Source of the DNA: Enterococcus rotai
Lineage (GTDB): Bacteria; Bacillota; Bacilli; Lactobacillales; Enterococcaceae
Assembly (NCBI RefSeq): GCF_001465345.1
Contig: NZ_CP013655.1
Location: 973,791-1,037,790 of the forward strand
Reading direction: 5' to 3'
DNA: 64,000 bases
Positions 46,171 through 56,875 of the stretch are shown here, piece by piece. Both the position numbers and the translations under genes were made by a program. Under the pieces are notes generated by a model. The model did not search any database. It worked only from the letters and a program-made list of their open reading frames with translations, and was not told where the DNA came from. Each line of letters starts with the position of its first letter. Position 1 is the first letter of the stretch.

Positions 46171-46731
46171 TTAATCATAAATAATCGCTTTCAGCTTCTT
46201 TTTTGCCCGGTCGTATGCACTTCTAACCGTAACTTCACGACTGTCGGTATCTTTTGCAATTTCATCTAGTTCTTTGCCGTTTATATATTCTTCAAATGTA
46301 ATTCGTTCAAACGGCGATAAGGCTGTCGGCAGTTGTTCCAGCTTTTCCCTAATGATCATTTGTTCTAAAACATCAGGCTCTTCCGTCTCGATATAGTCAA
46401 AAAATGATTCGCCCTGATGTTCTATTTTTTGATCAAGTGAGACTGATTGTGTATCGATCGTTCGTTTAAGAGCGCATTGCTTTCTGATCAAACTGCGAAC
46501 ATGATTTTCAAAATTTGACTTGAAAAACTTCCCGATAGAAACATTATGTGCTTCTTCATATTTTTCAAGCGATCGATAAAAGATAATACGCCCTTCTTGC
46601 AGCCAATCTTCCCGATCAAAATCTTTCAGATAATACTTTTTCCGAAACTTGTACACCACTGGATGATATTTTCGATACAAACGATCAAATCCCGCGGTGT
46701 CCCCTTTTAAGATATCATTGTACTTATTCAT
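46171..46731 (-). CDS. sigH: Sigma-70-family factor, SigH-like
   Basis: 186 aa. Region 2 (GFDRLYRKYHPVVYKFRKKY, DWLQEGRIIFYRSLEKYE) and region 4 (LSPFERITFEEYINGKELDE, IAKDTDSREVTVRSAYDRAK) are present. It follows yacP as sigH does in B. subtilis, where SigH serves the transition state; in lactic acid bacteria the homologue links to competence. ATG 46731 follows AAGGAGAAGGG. Non-sporulating enterococci keep it without a known sporulation role. Confidence 0.85.
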   Translation of the reverse strand: MNKYNDILKGDTAGFDRLYRKYHPVVYKFRKKYYLKDFDREDWLQEGRIIFYRSLEKYEEAHNVSIGKFFKSNFENHVRSLIRKQCALKRTIDTQSVSLDQKIEHQGESFFDYIETEEPDVLEQMIIREKLEQLPTALSPFERITFEEYINGKELDEIAKDTDSREVTVRSAYDRAKKKLKAIIYD

Positions 46732-46818
46732 AAATACCCTTCTCCTTCCAAGCATTCTACCAAAATGCTTGGAAAAAGCGTACCATTTTCTCCTATATAA
46801 GTTGAATAAAATAAAGAA

Positions 46819-47349
46819 TTAATCTTTTTTACCAGACAATTCGTCCAGTTTTTCGGACAACTTTGACAATTGCTCGATATTCCACGGAGAATTTCGTCGA
46901 AAATCTTGAAAATGGATATCGGTTGCATGCACAGCAATCGTGCGTTCTGTTTTTTGAACATCTTTGTATAGCTCATTGGCAGAGGTCCGTAATGCTCCTT
47001 TTGAAAAAACTAGCCATTGTTCAGCTAAATCGCTCGTTGCCACAGTTACTTGAGTCAGTCGATCATTTCGCTCACCAGCAACTCGTTCGATATAACTATC
47101 GGCCGTCTCATCTTCTTTTGTAAAAATCACCGTTAAACGATATTTTTTATATGTTTGCTGAATTCCTGGAACCAACTGTGCATCAAAAACAACCATTACT
47201 TCTAAATCCTCATATTTTGCATAATTGGATAAACGCTGGAGCAAAACTTCCCTTGCATCCTCAAGCTTATTTTGATTCTTCAATTGAACCAATTCTGGCC
47301 AAGAACCAATCATATTATAGCCATCAACGATCAGTAACTGTTTTTTCAT
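46819..47349 (-). CDS. yacP: NYN/PIN-like RNase, YacP (Rae1) family
   Basis: 176 aa. Rae1 of B. subtilis enters the ribosomal A site and cuts mRNA during translation. The N-terminal KQLLIVDGYNMIGSWPEL has the catalytic Asp. VMVVFDAQLVPG and ADSYIERVAG carry further acidic residues, and the end is Lys-rich. ATG 47349 follows GAAGGTGA. It lies between rlmB and sigH, as in Bacillus. Confidence 0.9.
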   Translation of the reverse strand: MKKQLLIVDGYNMIGSWPELVQLKNQNKLEDAREVLLQRLSNYAKYEDLEVMVVFDAQLVPGIQQTYKKYRLTVIFTKEDETADSYIERVAGERNDRLTQVTVATSDLAEQWLVFSKGALRTSANELYKDVQKTERTIAVHATDIHFQDFRRNSPWNIEQLSKLSEKLDELSGKKD

Positions 47350-47418
47350 TTGCTCTGTCACCTTCTTTATGTAAGAGGTCGAGAAAAAATATTTTCCTTC
47401 TCGCCTTAAATTCAAATT

Positions 47419-48258
47419 CTAAAGAGAGTTGCGCCCACGATAAACTTCATACATCAATAATCCTGCTGCAACACCTGCATTCAAACTTTGAACATGTCCC
47501 GTCATCGGAATTGTTAATAACTCATCCACTTCTTTGTGCAATCCTTGACTCATGCCCCGACCTTCATTGCCGATAATCAATGCAATTGAGCCTTGGGTAT
47601 TCCATTGGCGATAATCCGTGCCTTTCATATCTGTTCCAAAAATCCAGAAGTTATTCTCTTTCAAAGTGGCAATACTTTGGGCTAAATTTGTGACACGAGC
47701 AACCGGAATATACTCTACTGCACCAGTCGATGCTTTCGTTACCACAGGAGTGATGCCCACTGCACGATGCTTCGGAATAATGATCCCATCTACACCTGTT
47801 GCATCTGCTGTTCTCAAGATCGAACCAAAGTTATGAGGATCTTCTAAACTGTCTAAAATCAAGAAAAAGGGGGTCTCTGTCTTTTTTTTCGTCTGATCGA
47901 TTAATTCATCCAATGTTAGGTATTCATAGGCTGTAATCGCCAATACGATCCCCTGATGAACACCATGATTTGTCATTGTATCCAATTTTTGTTTTGGTAC
48001 CCATTTAACAGGCACAGCATTTTCTTTTGCCAGTAATTTTAAGTGTTCAACTTTTTCACTTTTACTATCTTCTTGAAGAAACAGTTTGTTTCCTCGACCT
48101 TGCTGGATCGCTTCAATCGTAGCGTGATTGCCAAAGACAAAGTTATCTTCGATCTCTTCTTGCGAAACTTCCCGCTCTTTTCTAACTGCTTCTTTTTTAA
48201 ACGGCTGATTTTTTTGTGGCTTATTCCCTTTGAAAGGACGTTTTTTATCATTTCTCAT
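47419..48258 (-). CDS. rlmB: 23S rRNA 2'-O-methyltransferase, TrmH/SpoU family
   Basis: 279 aa. A basic N-terminal tail, substrate-binding domain ([15 protein letters not shown]) and SPOUT domain with motifs 1-3: [31 protein letters not shown] and [20 protein letters not shown]. The catalytic Arg, Glu and Asn are there. Probably methylates a ribosomal RNA guanosine. It overlaps mrnC by 11 bases. Confidence 0.92.
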   Translation of the reverse strand: MRNDKKRPFKGNKPQKNQPFKKEAVRKEREVSQEEIEDNFVFGNHATIEAIQQGRGNKLFLQEDSKSEKVEHLKLLAKENAVPVKWVPKQKLDTMTNHGVHQGIVLAITAYEYLTLDELIDQTKKKTETPFFLILDSLEDPHNFGSILRTADATGVDGIIIPKHRAVGITPVVTKASTGAVEYIPVARVTNLAQSIATLKENNFWIFGTDMKGTDYRQWNTQGSIALIIGNEGRGMSQGLHKEVDELLTIPMTGHVQSLNAGVAAGLLMYEVYRGRNSL

Positions 48259-48646
48259 TCTTTTCACCTACTTTTTTTATACACCAGTTAATCAATTCTT
48301 CCAAACGTTCTGTTTGTTTCGTTAAATGTAGATACCCCATCAGGGATTCAAAGCCTGTGGCAATACGATACGTTGTGATATCTGCATTTTTAGCAGAAGT
48401 ATGGCTTTTCGCATTACGGCCGCGTTTGTACATTAACTCTTCATTTTCTGACAGTAATTTCTCTTCCAGCATTGCTTGGATCAAAAAGGCTTGTGCCTTC
48501 GCTGAAACGTAATGTGTTGCCTGACGGTGTAAAATATTGGGTTTTGTTTGTCCTTGCTCGACTAGGTAATCACGAATATAAATCTCATAGATCGCATCGC
48601 CTACATAAGCCAAAGCCAAACCATTTAATTGTGTGTAATCTCTCAT
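48248..48646 (-). CDS. mrnC: Mini-ribonuclease III
   Basis: 132 aa. RNase III catalytic domain without the double-strand binding domain; matures 23S rRNA. Signature [20 protein letters not shown] includes the catalytic Asp, with [13 protein letters not shown] and [11 protein letters not shown]. The start overlaps the cysS stop by 4 bases. Confidence 0.93.
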   Translation of the reverse strand: MRDYTQLNGLALAYVGDAIYEIYIRDYLVEQGQTKPNILHRQATHYVSAKAQAFLIQAMLEEKLLSENEELMYKRGRNAKSHTSAKNADITTYRIATGFESLMGYLHLTKQTERLEELINWCIKKVGEKNEK

Positions 48647-50055
48647 TCACTTCTTCTCCATCTAGTTCCTTGGGCTGTATCTTCCAAGGTTATTCCTCTA
48701 TCTTTTAATAGATCACGAATCTCATCACTGCGAGCAAAATCGCGATTCTTACGCGCTTGATTGCGCTCTTCGATCAATTGGTCGATATCGTCATCCAACA
48801 ATTCTTCTGATAAGAAGAAAATACCGAAAATACTTAACCATTGAGAGAATTGTTCTAGTGCTTTTTCTGTAACGGTCGTAGACACGATTTCTTGCTCGCT
48901 GTACTGATTCAGCCATTTAGCCAATTCATAAACGACAGTGATTCCATTTGCCGCATTAAAATCATCATCCATTTCAGTGGTGAAACGTGCTTCTAAATCT
49001 GCTAGTTCTTGTAATTTCTGACTATCTTCATCCAGTTGAATAGCAGCATCAGCTTTTCTAAAGGACAAGTTCTCAAAGGCATTTTTTAATTTTTGTAAAT
49101 TGACGCCAGCCTCTTTCATTGTGGTTTCACTATAGCGAATCGGGCGGCGATATTGAGTTGTTGCCATAAAGAAACGCAACACTTGAGGGTCAACTTGTTT
49201 GACTAGTTCGTGAACTGTAACAAAGTTCCCCAAAGATTTACTCATTTTTTCATCGTCCTCACCAATCGTAACAAAACCATTATGCATCCAATAATTGGCA
49301 AATTTTTGACCCGTTTTTGCTTCACTTTGGGCAATTTCATTTTCGTGGTGAGGAAACTCTAAATCTTGGCCGCCCCCATGAATATCAATTGTATCACCTA
49401 AATGTTTCGTTGCCATGACCGAGCACTCGATATGCCAGCCGGGACGTCCCGCTCCCCACGGTGAATCCCAAGAAATTTCTCCTTCTTTTGCCCCTTTCCA
49501 TAAAGCAAAATCCAAAGGATCTTCTTTCAATTCCTTTTCTACGCCAGTCCGTTGACTTGCTCCAACTTCTAATTCATCGATCGATTGATGGCTAAGTTTA
49601 CCATACCCTTCAAACTTACGTGTCCGATAATAGACATCACCTTGTGATGTATAAGCATACCCTTTATCAATCAATGTTTGAATAAATGTTAAGATGTCTG
49701 GCATATGATCCATCACACGAGGATGAAGCGTTGCTGGTTTAACATTCAACATATTGGTATCTTCTTCAAAAGCATGGATAAATCTATCTGCAACTTCTGG
49801 CGCTGTGATTCCCAGATCCTTGGCTGCTCGAATGATTTTATCATCTACATCAGTAAAGTTCGAGACATAATTCACCTCATAGCCGCGGTACTCTAAATAA
49901 CGTCTAATCGTATCAAACGCCATTGAGCTGCGGGCATTACCGATATGAATATAGTTGTACACGGTGGGTCCGCAAACATACATCCGGACTTTCCCTGCTT
50001 CGATTGGTTGAAAAATTTCTTTTTCTCTTGTTAATGTATTATAAATTTGAATCAT
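48643..50055 (-). CDS. cysS: Cysteinyl-tRNA synthetase
   Basis: 470 aa. Class I synthetase with HIGH at YIHIGNARS, the zinc-binding Cys of [11 protein letters not shown] and [13 protein letters not shown], and KMSKS at [10 protein letters not shown]. It is in the T-box-controlled unit with cysE and overlaps the cysE end by 17 bases. Confidence 0.96.
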   Translation of the reverse strand: MIQIYNTLTREKEIFQPIEAGKVRMYVCGPTVYNYIHIGNARSSMAFDTIRRYLEYRGYEVNYVSNFTDVDDKIIRAAKDLGITAPEVADRFIHAFEEDTNMLNVKPATLHPRVMDHMPDILTFIQTLIDKGYAYTSQGDVYYRTRKFEGYGKLSHQSIDELEVGASQRTGVEKELKEDPLDFALWKGAKEGEISWDSPWGAGRPGWHIECSVMATKHLGDTIDIHGGGQDLEFPHHENEIAQSEAKTGQKFANYWMHNGFVTIGEDDEKMSKSLGNFVTVHELVKQVDPQVLRFFMATTQYRRPIRYSETTMKEAGVNLQKLKNAFENLSFRKADAAIQLDEDSQKLQELADLEARFTTEMDDDFNAANGITVVYELAKWLNQYSEQEIVSTTVTEKALEQFSQWLSIFGIFFLSEELLDDDIDQLIEERNQARKNRDFARSDEIRDLLKDRGITLEDTAQGTRWRRSE

Positions 50056-50587
50056 ACGCTACCTCCAATTTTTCTCCTTTGATTCTAACAACTTTTGCTG
50101 GGATCCCTACCGCTGTTGCATCATCAGGAATATCTGTTAAAACAACAGCAGAAGCTCCGATTTTAGCTCGTTCGCCAATTGTAACGGGCCCTAATATTTG
50201 TGCATGTGCATGGATCATGGCCCCTTTTTTGACTGTTGGATGACGTTTTCCTGTGTCTTTTCCGGTTCCACCTAATGTTACACCGTGAAATAAGACAACA
50301 TCCTCTTCAATTTCAGCTGTTTGACCGATTACGACACCCATACCGTGATCGATAAAAACACCTGGCGCAATCGTCGCACCGGGATGAATCTCGATTCCAG
50401 TTATAAATCGCCAAAATTGTGCATGGATTTTTGCCAATAAAAACAAGCGATGTCTGTATAAAAAATGAGAAAAGCGATGCCAAAACAATGCATGCAATCC
50501 TGGATAAGTCAGCAAGGCTTCCAATGTTGAACGTGCTGCTGGATCGTTGTTTTTGACTGCTTTAACAGCTCTCTTTAACCAACTCAT
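50039..50587 (-). CDS. cysE: Serine O-acetyltransferase
   Basis: 182 aa. Makes O-acetylserine, the acceptor for cysteine synthesis. Hexapeptide beta-helix with [34 protein letters not shown] and [19 protein letters not shown] 50587 follows AAAGGAG; a start 6 codons earlier is less good. First gene after the Cys T-box, so it is read only when charged tRNA-Cys is low. Confidence 0.95.
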   Translation of the reverse strand: MSWLKRAVKAVKNNDPAARSTLEALLTYPGLHALFWHRFSHFLYRHRLFLLAKIHAQFWRFITGIEIHPGATIAPGVFIDHGMGVVIGQTAEIEEDVVLFHGVTLGGTGKDTGKRHPTVKKGAMIHAHAQILGPVTIGERAKIGASAVVLTDIPDDATAVGIPAKVVRIKGEKLEVAYDSNL

Positions 50588-50659
50588 ATTTTTTACTCCT
50601 TTCATTTTATTTTAAACAAAAAAGCTTCACAAACTCGTCTTTTTTCGAAGCTCTAGCCT

Positions 50660-50910
50660 GCACAGCTAGATAATAAACAAAAAAAGCGTCTTTTAAACGA
50701 ATTAACTTCGCTTAAAAGACGCTTCCGCGTGGTTCCACTTTTTTTCACAGGTTTCCCTGCCTCAAAACAGATAACGGTTGTTGGCCGTTTTCAGCTACAT
50801 ATCGCTGAAACTATTCAAAGATGCATTTCAAAAAGTGCTGACAACTGTTTTCACCATCCACAGTCTCTCTAAAGACACGCTCTTTTTTACTTCTTCTTCT
50901 CTACATATTT
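50660..50910 (-). promoter_or_regulatory. Cysteine-specific T-box riboswitch upstream of cysE-cysS
   Basis: On the minus strand the T-box AGTGGAACCACGCGG (50725-50739) is perfect. Stem I holds AGAGAG, a GGTGAAAAC-type bulge region and a specifier loop TGAAATGCATC with the codon TGC (50823-50825). The terminator (50684-50724, AAGCGTCTTTTAA with its partner TTAAAAGACGCTT) is followed by T's. Uncharged tRNA-Cys would pair with the specifier and the T-box and prevent termination. Confidence 0.92.
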
Positions 50911-50913
50911 CGA

Positions 50914-52371
50914 TTATAAAACGTTATTTAAATGATCTAAAGCTTTTTCTTTTCCTAAAAGTTCGATCGTATCGCCTAATTCTGGGCCATGCATTTGTCC
51001 TGAAACAGCTACACGGATCGGCATAAATAGATTTTTACCTTTTACGCCTGTTTCTTTTTGGACTGCTTTGATTCCCGCTTTGATACTTGGTACATCAACA
51101 ACATCCATTGCTTCTAATTGTGCTTTGAAAGCAGCTAGAACTTCTGGAACTGTTTCTCCAGCTAGAACTTCTTTGGCAGCATCATCTAAAACTGGGTGTT
51201 CATTGAAGAACAATTCAGATACATTGACGATTTCAGCAGCATAACTCATTTGTGGTTGGTATAAGCTAACAACTTTTTTCAACCATTCTAATTTTTCACT
51301 GCTTGGTTGTGCTTCGACTTTGCCTTCTGCTACTAAATACGGAAGACACATATCTGTTAAAACATCTAAATCTAATTGTTTCATGTATTGGTTATTGACC
51401 CATTCAAGTTTTTTCCCATCAAATGCAGCTGGTGATTTACTTAAACGTTCTGGATCAAAGATTTTGATCAATTCATCTTGTGAGAAGATTTCTTCTTCCC
51501 CAACTGGTGACCAGCCTAATAAAGCCGTAAAGTTGAACATTGCTTCTGGTAAATAGCCAAGTTCACGGTATTGTTCGATAAATTGTAAAATCGATTCATC
51601 ACGTTTACTTAATTTTTTACCTGTTTCAGAGTTGATGATCAACGTCATATGTCCGAATTCTGGTGCTTTCCAACCAAATGCTTCATAAACCATCAATTGC
51701 TTTGGTGTATTGGCAATATGATCGTCTCCACGTAGAACATGAGTGATTTTCATCATGTGATCATCTACTGCTACAGCAAAGTTATACGTTGGCATACCAT
51801 CACGTTTTTGAATAACGAAGTCGCCGCCGATATTGTCTGATTCAAAAACGATTTCGCCTTTGACCATATCTTCAAATGTAAAAGAAGTGTTTCGTGGTAC
51901 ACGGAAACGAATAACAGGAACAAGTCCTTGTGCTTCTTTTTCTGCTTGCTCAGAAGGTGTCAAATTCGCACATTTACCAGAGTAATGCGGCATTTCGCTA
52001 CGAGCACGTTGTGCATCTCTTTCAGCTTCTAATTCGTCTTCTGTACAATAACATTTATATGCGCGATTGCTTACCAACAGTTGATCGATCAAAGGTTGAT
52101 AAATTTCGCCACGTTCTGACTGACGATAAGGACCGTATTCACCTGGTTTTTCAGGAGATTCATCCCAATCCATGCCTAACCATGCTAAGTTTTCCAACTG
52201 GCTTTTTTCGCCATCTTCGATGTTTCTCTTTTGATCGGTATCTTCAATACGAATAATAAAGTCACCATCGTTGTGGCGGGCAAATAAATAATTGAATAAA
52301 GCAGTTCTTGCATTTCCGATGTGCAAGTGTCCAGTTGGACTTGGTGCGTAACGTACACGTACTTTTGTCAT
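50914..52371 (-). CDS. gltX: Glutamyl-tRNA synthetase
   Basis: 485 aa. Class I synthetase: HIGH motif [20 protein letters not shown], the zinc-like region [20 protein letters not shown] for KMSKS and a helical anticodon domain. In enterococci without GlnRS it also charges tRNA-Gln for later amidation. The T-box of the downstream unit begins just past its stop. Confidence 0.96.
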   Translation of the reverse strand: MTKVRVRYAPSPTGHLHIGNARTALFNYLFARHNDGDFIIRIEDTDQKRNIEDGEKSQLENLAWLGMDWDESPEKPGEYGPYRQSERGEIYQPLIDQLLVSNRAYKCYCTEDELEAERDAQRARSEMPHYSGKCANLTPSEQAEKEAQGLVPVIRFRVPRNTSFTFEDMVKGEIVFESDNIGGDFVIQKRDGMPTYNFAVAVDDHMMKITHVLRGDDHIANTPKQLMVYEAFGWKAPEFGHMTLIINSETGKKLSKRDESILQFIEQYRELGYLPEAMFNFTALLGWSPVGEEEIFSQDELIKIFDPERLSKSPAAFDGKKLEWVNNQYMKQLDLDVLTDMCLPYLVAEGKVEAQPSSEKLEWLKKVVSLYQPQMSYAAEIVNVSELFFNEHPVLDDAAKEVLAGETVPEVLAAFKAQLEAMDVVDVPSIKAGIKAVQKETGVKGKNLFMPIRVAVSGQMHGPELGDTIELLGKEKALDHLNNVL

Positions 52372-52386
52372 TGTGCATTCCTCTTT

Positions 52387-52860
52387 CTATTTATCAAGTA
52401 AAGCGACCGCGATCGCTCCCATTCCTTCTTCTTGACCAATAAAGCCCATTTTTTCCATCGTTGTGGCTTTTAAATTGATTTGATTTAGCTCAATCTGACA
52501 CGCTTTAGCGATGTTTTCTTTCATTTGTTCTAAATAAGGCTTCATTTTTGGTTGTTCTGCTAAAATTGTACAATCAATATTGCCAATAGTAAAGCCAGTA
52601 GTTAAAACTTTTTGATTTGCTACTTGTAATAACTTGATCGAATCGGCATCTTTAAATTCTGGATCTGTATCGGGAAACAAATGACCGATATCGCCAAGCC
52701 CTGCAGCGCCTAATATTGCATCAGTAATTGCGTGCAGTAATACATCTGCATCTGAGTGTCCTAATAATCCTTTTTCAAAAGGTAGCTCCACGCCGCCAAT
52801 GATCAGCTTACGTCCTGCTACTAATTGATGAACATCAAAGCCTTGTCCAATACGTATCAT
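52387..52860 (-). CDS. ispF: 2-C-methyl-D-erythritol 2,4-cyclodiphosphate synthase
   Basis: 157 aa. MEP-pathway cyclase: GQGFDVHQL with metal-binding Asp/His, GLLGHSDADVLLHAITDAIL, DIGHLFPDTDPEFKDADS and TTMEKMGFIGQEEGM. ATG 52860 lies 5 bases after AGGTGG. It follows ispD closely, before gltX, as in B. subtilis. Confidence 0.94.
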   Translation of the reverse strand: MIRIGQGFDVHQLVAGRKLIIGGVELPFEKGLLGHSDADVLLHAITDAILGAAGLGDIGHLFPDTDPEFKDADSIKLLQVANQKVLTTGFTIGNIDCTILAEQPKMKPYLEQMKENIAKACQIELNQINLKATTMEKMGFIGQEEGMGAIAVALLDK

Positions 52861-52869
52861 ATTTTCCAC

Positions 52870-53592
52870 CTAGTTTCTTCTTCGTTTGACGATGGCTTCA
52901 CCAATCAACATATCTTCTGGTGTCGTCAATTTAATATTTTCGTAACTTCCCAACACCATTGAGACAGGTAAATCACTATATTTTTCAATGAGGGAAGCAT
53001 CATCTGTGCCTAAATAATGTTCTTGTTGTGCCCGAACATGCACAGCCAGCAAATCCGCTCCATAAAAGGCTTGCGGCGTTTGAACTTGCCATAATGTTTC
53101 ACGTGGAACTGTTTCTTCAACGATCCCATCAACGACACGCTTGATTGTATCTTTGACGGGCACACCTAAAATAGCAGCTCTCGTTTCTTGAACTTTACGA
53201 TGTAGTAATTTTAATTGCGCTAAGCTTACAAAAGGTCGGGCTCCGTCATGAACCATCACAATGTTTTTAGGGTCAAGTAATGCCTTTAATCCATTAAAAA
53301 CACTGTATTGTCGCTCCGATCCGCCAGAGACGATCGTTATAGGATGCTTTTTCTTGTTCTCCTTCTTGACTACTGCTGCCAATAAATCTTGTTCATCTTC
53401 TTGTGTCACTAAAATAATATGTTTACATGCAGGGTCATTTAAAAAGGTATTTAACGAATAAGAAATAACTGGTTTACCGATCAAATGCAATAAAATTTTA
53501 TTACGGCTGGCACCCATTCGTTTCCCTTGCCCTGCCCCCAACAAAATGACCTCATAATCCAGTGTTTTATTTCTATTTTCAGCTCTTTTCAT
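52870..53592 (-). CDS. ispD: 2-C-methyl-D-erythritol 4-phosphate cytidylyltransferase
   Basis: 240 aa. N-terminal nucleotide loop ILLGAGQGKRMGASRNKILL, VHDGARPFVSL, and RETLWQVQTPQAF. The start at 53592 overlaps the end of yacL by 14 bases; earlier codons lie inside yacL and are not needed for the fold. Confidence 0.92.
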   Translation of the reverse strand: MKRAENRNKTLDYEVILLGAGQGKRMGASRNKILLHLIGKPVISYSLNTFLNDPACKHIILVTQEDEQDLLAAVVKKENKKKHPITIVSGGSERQYSVFNGLKALLDPKNIVMVHDGARPFVSLAQLKLLHRKVQETRAAILGVPVKDTIKRVVDGIVEETVPRETLWQVQTPQAFYGADLLAVHVRAQQEHYLGTDDASLIEKYSDLPVSMVLGSYENIKLTTPEDMLIGEAIVKRRRN

Positions 53593-54721
53593 TGGCTCTG
53601 TGTTCTTCTTTACGATCATCGATTCCGCGACCTGAATGTGCAGGTTTTGCAAAAATCATCCGACCAGCCGCCGTCTGTAAGGCACTAGTCACAACAACTT
53701 GAATATGTTCATTCATGTAATGTTGTCCATCTTCAACTACAACCATTGTGCCGTCATCTAAATAGGCCACACCTTGTTGGCGCTCTGTTCCAGCTTTGAC
53801 AACCATTACGTTCATCGTTTCTCCTGGAATCACGACTGGTTTAACTGCATTGGCTAAAGCATTGATATTCAAGACAGGAACATTTTGAAATTCTGAAACT
53901 TTATTTAAGTTATAGTCATTGGTTACGACTACACCATCCAACAGTTTTGCTAATTTGATCAATTTACTATCTACTTCTGAAATATCTTCAAAATCACCCT
54001 CATACATTTCAACCGAGATGCCATCTTCTTTTTGCAATGCATTTAAAATATCCAATCCACGGCGACCACGAACACGTTTTAAGCTATCACCAGAATCTGC
54101 AATATATTGTAATTCATATAATACAAAATTAGGAATCAAAATAACCCCTTCTAAAAAGCCAGACTTAGCAATGTCATAGATCCTACCATCAATAATCACA
54201 CTTGTATCCAAAATTTTATACTTATGAAAATGATCTTCTATTCTGCGATCTAGCACTTCACCTTCACTTTCGGCCGGAACTTTCTTTTGCTTAGGGGTAA
54301 AAATTTTACGCCATTCATCGATACGGGTCGTACCCATACGAAAGCCTAAATAACCAAAAATGATCATCACTAATATTGGTAAAACGCTATTTACAAACGG
54401 AATATTCAAGTTGTACATAGGAATCGAAATGATCGCTCCGATGATCAACCCAATGATTGCGCCCACACTCCCAAATAATAAATAGGTCAAGCTCATTTCA
54501 TTTAATGCTGCTTCTACTTTTTTCACACCTGAAACAATATACTTTGCTAACCCTAACGATAAAATGAAGAAAATAAGTGCACCAATCAAACTGTTAGTAA
54601 AGTTATTGTTCAGCCATGTGTTATCTGCCTGCTTTGCCATGTCCCAAGCCATCGGTAATAATGAAATACCTAAACTTGCACCGGCAACGACCATCAGCAG
54701 TGTGATGACACGTTTTTGCAT
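53579..54721 (-). CDS. yacL: PIN/TRAM-domain membrane protein, YacL family
   Basis: 380 aa. Four N-terminal helices (residues 1-130), a PIN nuclease-like domain (KILDTSVIIDGRIYDIAKSG, VRGRRGLDILNAL, GVVVTNDYNLNKVSEF) and a C-terminal TRAM domain (GEPxN-like GETMNVMVVKAG). ATG 54721 follows TTGGAGG. It sits between radA and ispD as in Bacillus, but disA, which lies there in Bacillus, is absent. Confidence 0.9.
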   Translation of the reverse strand: MQKRVITLLMVVAGASLGISLLPMAWDMAKQADNTWLNNNFTNSLIGALIFFILSLGLAKYIVSGVKKVEAALNEMSLTYLLFGSVGAIIGLIIGAIISIPMYNLNIPFVNSVLPILVMIIFGYLGFRMGTTRIDEWRKIFTPKQKKVPAESEGEVLDRRIEDHFHKYKILDTSVIIDGRIYDIAKSGFLEGVILIPNFVLYELQYIADSGDSLKRVRGRRGLDILNALQKEDGISVEMYEGDFEDISEVDSKLIKLAKLLDGVVVTNDYNLNKVSEFQNVPVLNINALANAVKPVVIPGETMNVMVVKAGTERQQGVAYLDDGTMVVVEDGQHYMNEHIQVVVTSALQTAAGRMIFAKPAHSGRGIDDRKEEHRANEKS

Positions 54722-54810
54722 AGATTCATCCTCCAATATAGTCATACTTATTTTAAAGAATGACAGGAGAGACCGCCTTTAATTTGTTGCCACGATCTCT
54801 GTCTCTCATT

Positions 54811-56181
54811 CTACTTGAATACTTTTCTTAAGGTTTCTCCAATTGTAGCAACGCCGACAATCTCGATTCCTTCAGGTGGCGTCCAACCACCTAAATTGTT
54901 TTTCGGCAAATAAATCTTGGTAAACCCTAGCTTTTGTGCCTCACGTACTCGTTGCTCAATACTGTTCACACGACGTATTTCGCCAGTTAAACCGATTTCA
55001 CCAATAAAACATTCTGTTGGTTTGGTCCCATTTTCTTTATAACTAGAAGCAATACTGACCGCTACAGCTAAATCGATTGCTGGTTCATTGATTTTGACAC
55101 CGCCAGCTGCTTTCAAATAGGCATCTTGATTTTGCAAGAGTAAGCCAGCCCGCTTTTCTAGAACTGCCATGATCAATGAAACTCGATTGAAATCTAGCCC
55201 TGTGGTTGTTCGTTTAGCATTTCCAAACATAGTTGGTGTAACTAAAGCCTGTACTTCAACCAAAATCGGCCGCGTTCCTTCCATTGCTACAACGATTGCT
55301 GAACCTGTGGCATCCGCCAGTCGTTCCTCTAAAAAGACTTGCGATGGATTGGCAACTTCTTCCAATCCATGTTCTCGCATTTCAAAAATACCGATCTCAT
55401 TAGTCGACCCAAAACGATTTTTGACTGCTCTTAAGATTCTGAACGTATGATGTTTATCACCTTCAAAATATAAAACTGTATCTACCATATGCTCAAGCAT
55501 ACGAGGACCTGCGATGGAACCTTCTTTGGTCACATGACCGACGATAAAAATCGCAATACCATTGGTTTTGGCGATTTTCAATAATTCAGCGGTTGTCTCA
55601 CGGACTTGGCTCACACTACCAGCCACACTCGTTACATCTGGCTGCGTCATCGTCTGAATAGAGTCAATAATCACATAATCTGGTTCTAATTTCTCGATTG
55701 CACGAGAGATTTCATTCATATCTGTTTCAGCGTATAAGTAAAATTCCGTATCGATCGAACTTAAACGTTCCGCACGCATTTTGATTTGTTCGGCGCTCTC
55801 TTCTCCGGAAACATATAAGACTTTGCCGCCAATTTCTGCAAGTTGTTGTGATACTTGTAAAAGTAGCGTTGATTTTCCAATCCCCGGATCACCGCCGATC
55901 AAAACAAGTGAGCCTGGCACTACACCGCCACCTAGCACACGATTCAGTTCTACCAGCTTCGTTTTAACTCTTGGCTCTTTCTTAGGTACTACTTCCGCTA
56001 GACGTTGCGGTTGTGTTTTTTTACCAGTCAAACTCACTCTAGCACGACGATCTGTCGTATCTTGAATGATCTCTTCTGTCATCGTGTTCCACTGTCCGCA
56101 ATTTGGACAGCGTCCTAAATATTTGGGGGAAATATACCCGCACGTTTGACATTCAAATTGAACTTTTGCTTTTTTTGCCAT
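54811..56181 (-). CDS. radA: DNA repair protein RadA
   Basis: 456 aa. N-terminal zinc finger [20 protein letters not shown], RecA-like ATPase with Walker [15 protein letters not shown], the RadA motif [13 protein letters not shown], and a Lon-like C-terminal domain ([20 protein letters not shown]). Helps process recombination intermediates. Confidence 0.96.
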   Translation of the reverse strand: MAKKAKVQFECQTCGYISPKYLGRCPNCGQWNTMTEEIIQDTTDRRARVSLTGKKTQPQRLAEVVPKKEPRVKTKLVELNRVLGGGVVPGSLVLIGGDPGIGKSTLLLQVSQQLAEIGGKVLYVSGEESAEQIKMRAERLSSIDTEFYLYAETDMNEISRAIEKLEPDYVIIDSIQTMTQPDVTSVAGSVSQVRETTAELLKIAKTNGIAIFIVGHVTKEGSIAGPRMLEHMVDTVLYFEGDKHHTFRILRAVKNRFGSTNEIGIFEMREHGLEEVANPSQVFLEERLADATGSAIVVAMEGTRPILVEVQALVTPTMFGNAKRTTTGLDFNRVSLIMAVLEKRAGLLLQNQDAYLKAAGGVKINEPAIDLAVAVSIASSYKENGTKPTECFIGEIGLTGEIRRVNSIEQRVREAQKLGFTKIYLPKNNLGGWTPPEGIEIVGVATIGETLRKVFK

Positions 56182-56284
56182 ATGCTATCCCCTCATTTTG
56201 ATGTATTCTTTATTTTACCATAGTTTAGGCCGCTTAGACTAAGACTTCCCACTGTAAAATACGCAGTTTTCCAGTGAATTTAGC

Positions 56285-56767
56285 TTAGTTTTTACCCGAA
56301 GAGCCAAAACCGCCTGTACGTTCGTTTTCTACGTCATCAATATCTGCTAAAAGAAATGGCTTAAAGATCCCTTGACCGATTCTTTCACCCTTTTCGATGA
56401 TCATTTCTTCATAGCCAAAATTTAAAAACTGGAACATGATATGCCCTTCATTGCCTTCGTTATTATAATAATCACGATCGATCACACCCACACCATTCGC
56501 TAACATTAAAAAACGTTTCAATGGATTTGATGAACGACTAACTAATTCTAAATATTCATTTTCAGCCATATAGGCCTTGATCCCTGTTTTAACTAAAACT
56601 GGCTTTGGTGCAACGCCTTGTGCTTGCTGCTGCCAAATACTTGGTACAACAACCCTTTCAGCTGCTTCAAAGTCATAACCTGCGGCACCTTTTGTCGCAC
56701 GTTGTGGAATCGTGATCCCTTGGTCTGAATAATCCGTAATAATTTCAAATCCTCGTTGTTTCATCAA
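56285..56767 (-). CDS. dut: dUTP diphosphatase
   Basis: 160 aa. Trimeric dUTPase with motifs TKGAAGYDFEAAE, ELVSRSSNPLKR, NGVGVIDRDYYNN, KGERIGQGIFKPF and the C-terminal loop ERTGGFGSSGK that closes over the nucleotide. ATG ATG start; the second Met may be the real one. Confidence 0.95.
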   Translation of the reverse strand: MMKQRGFEIITDYSDQGITIPQRATKGAAGYDFEAAERVVVPSIWQQQAQGVAPKPVLVKTGIKAYMAENEYLELVSRSSNPLKRFLMLANGVGVIDRDYYNNEGNEGHIMFQFLNFGYEEMIIEKGERIGQGIFKPFLLADIDDVENERTGGFGSSGKN

Positions 56768-56875
56768 AAATCTCCTCTACTTGTAAACTATTTCTATTTT
56801 AACATACTACACTGATTCCCTGTTTAGTTTTATAGTATCTTTACTATTCTCTTGTGCTTTTTTAATGTTTTCACA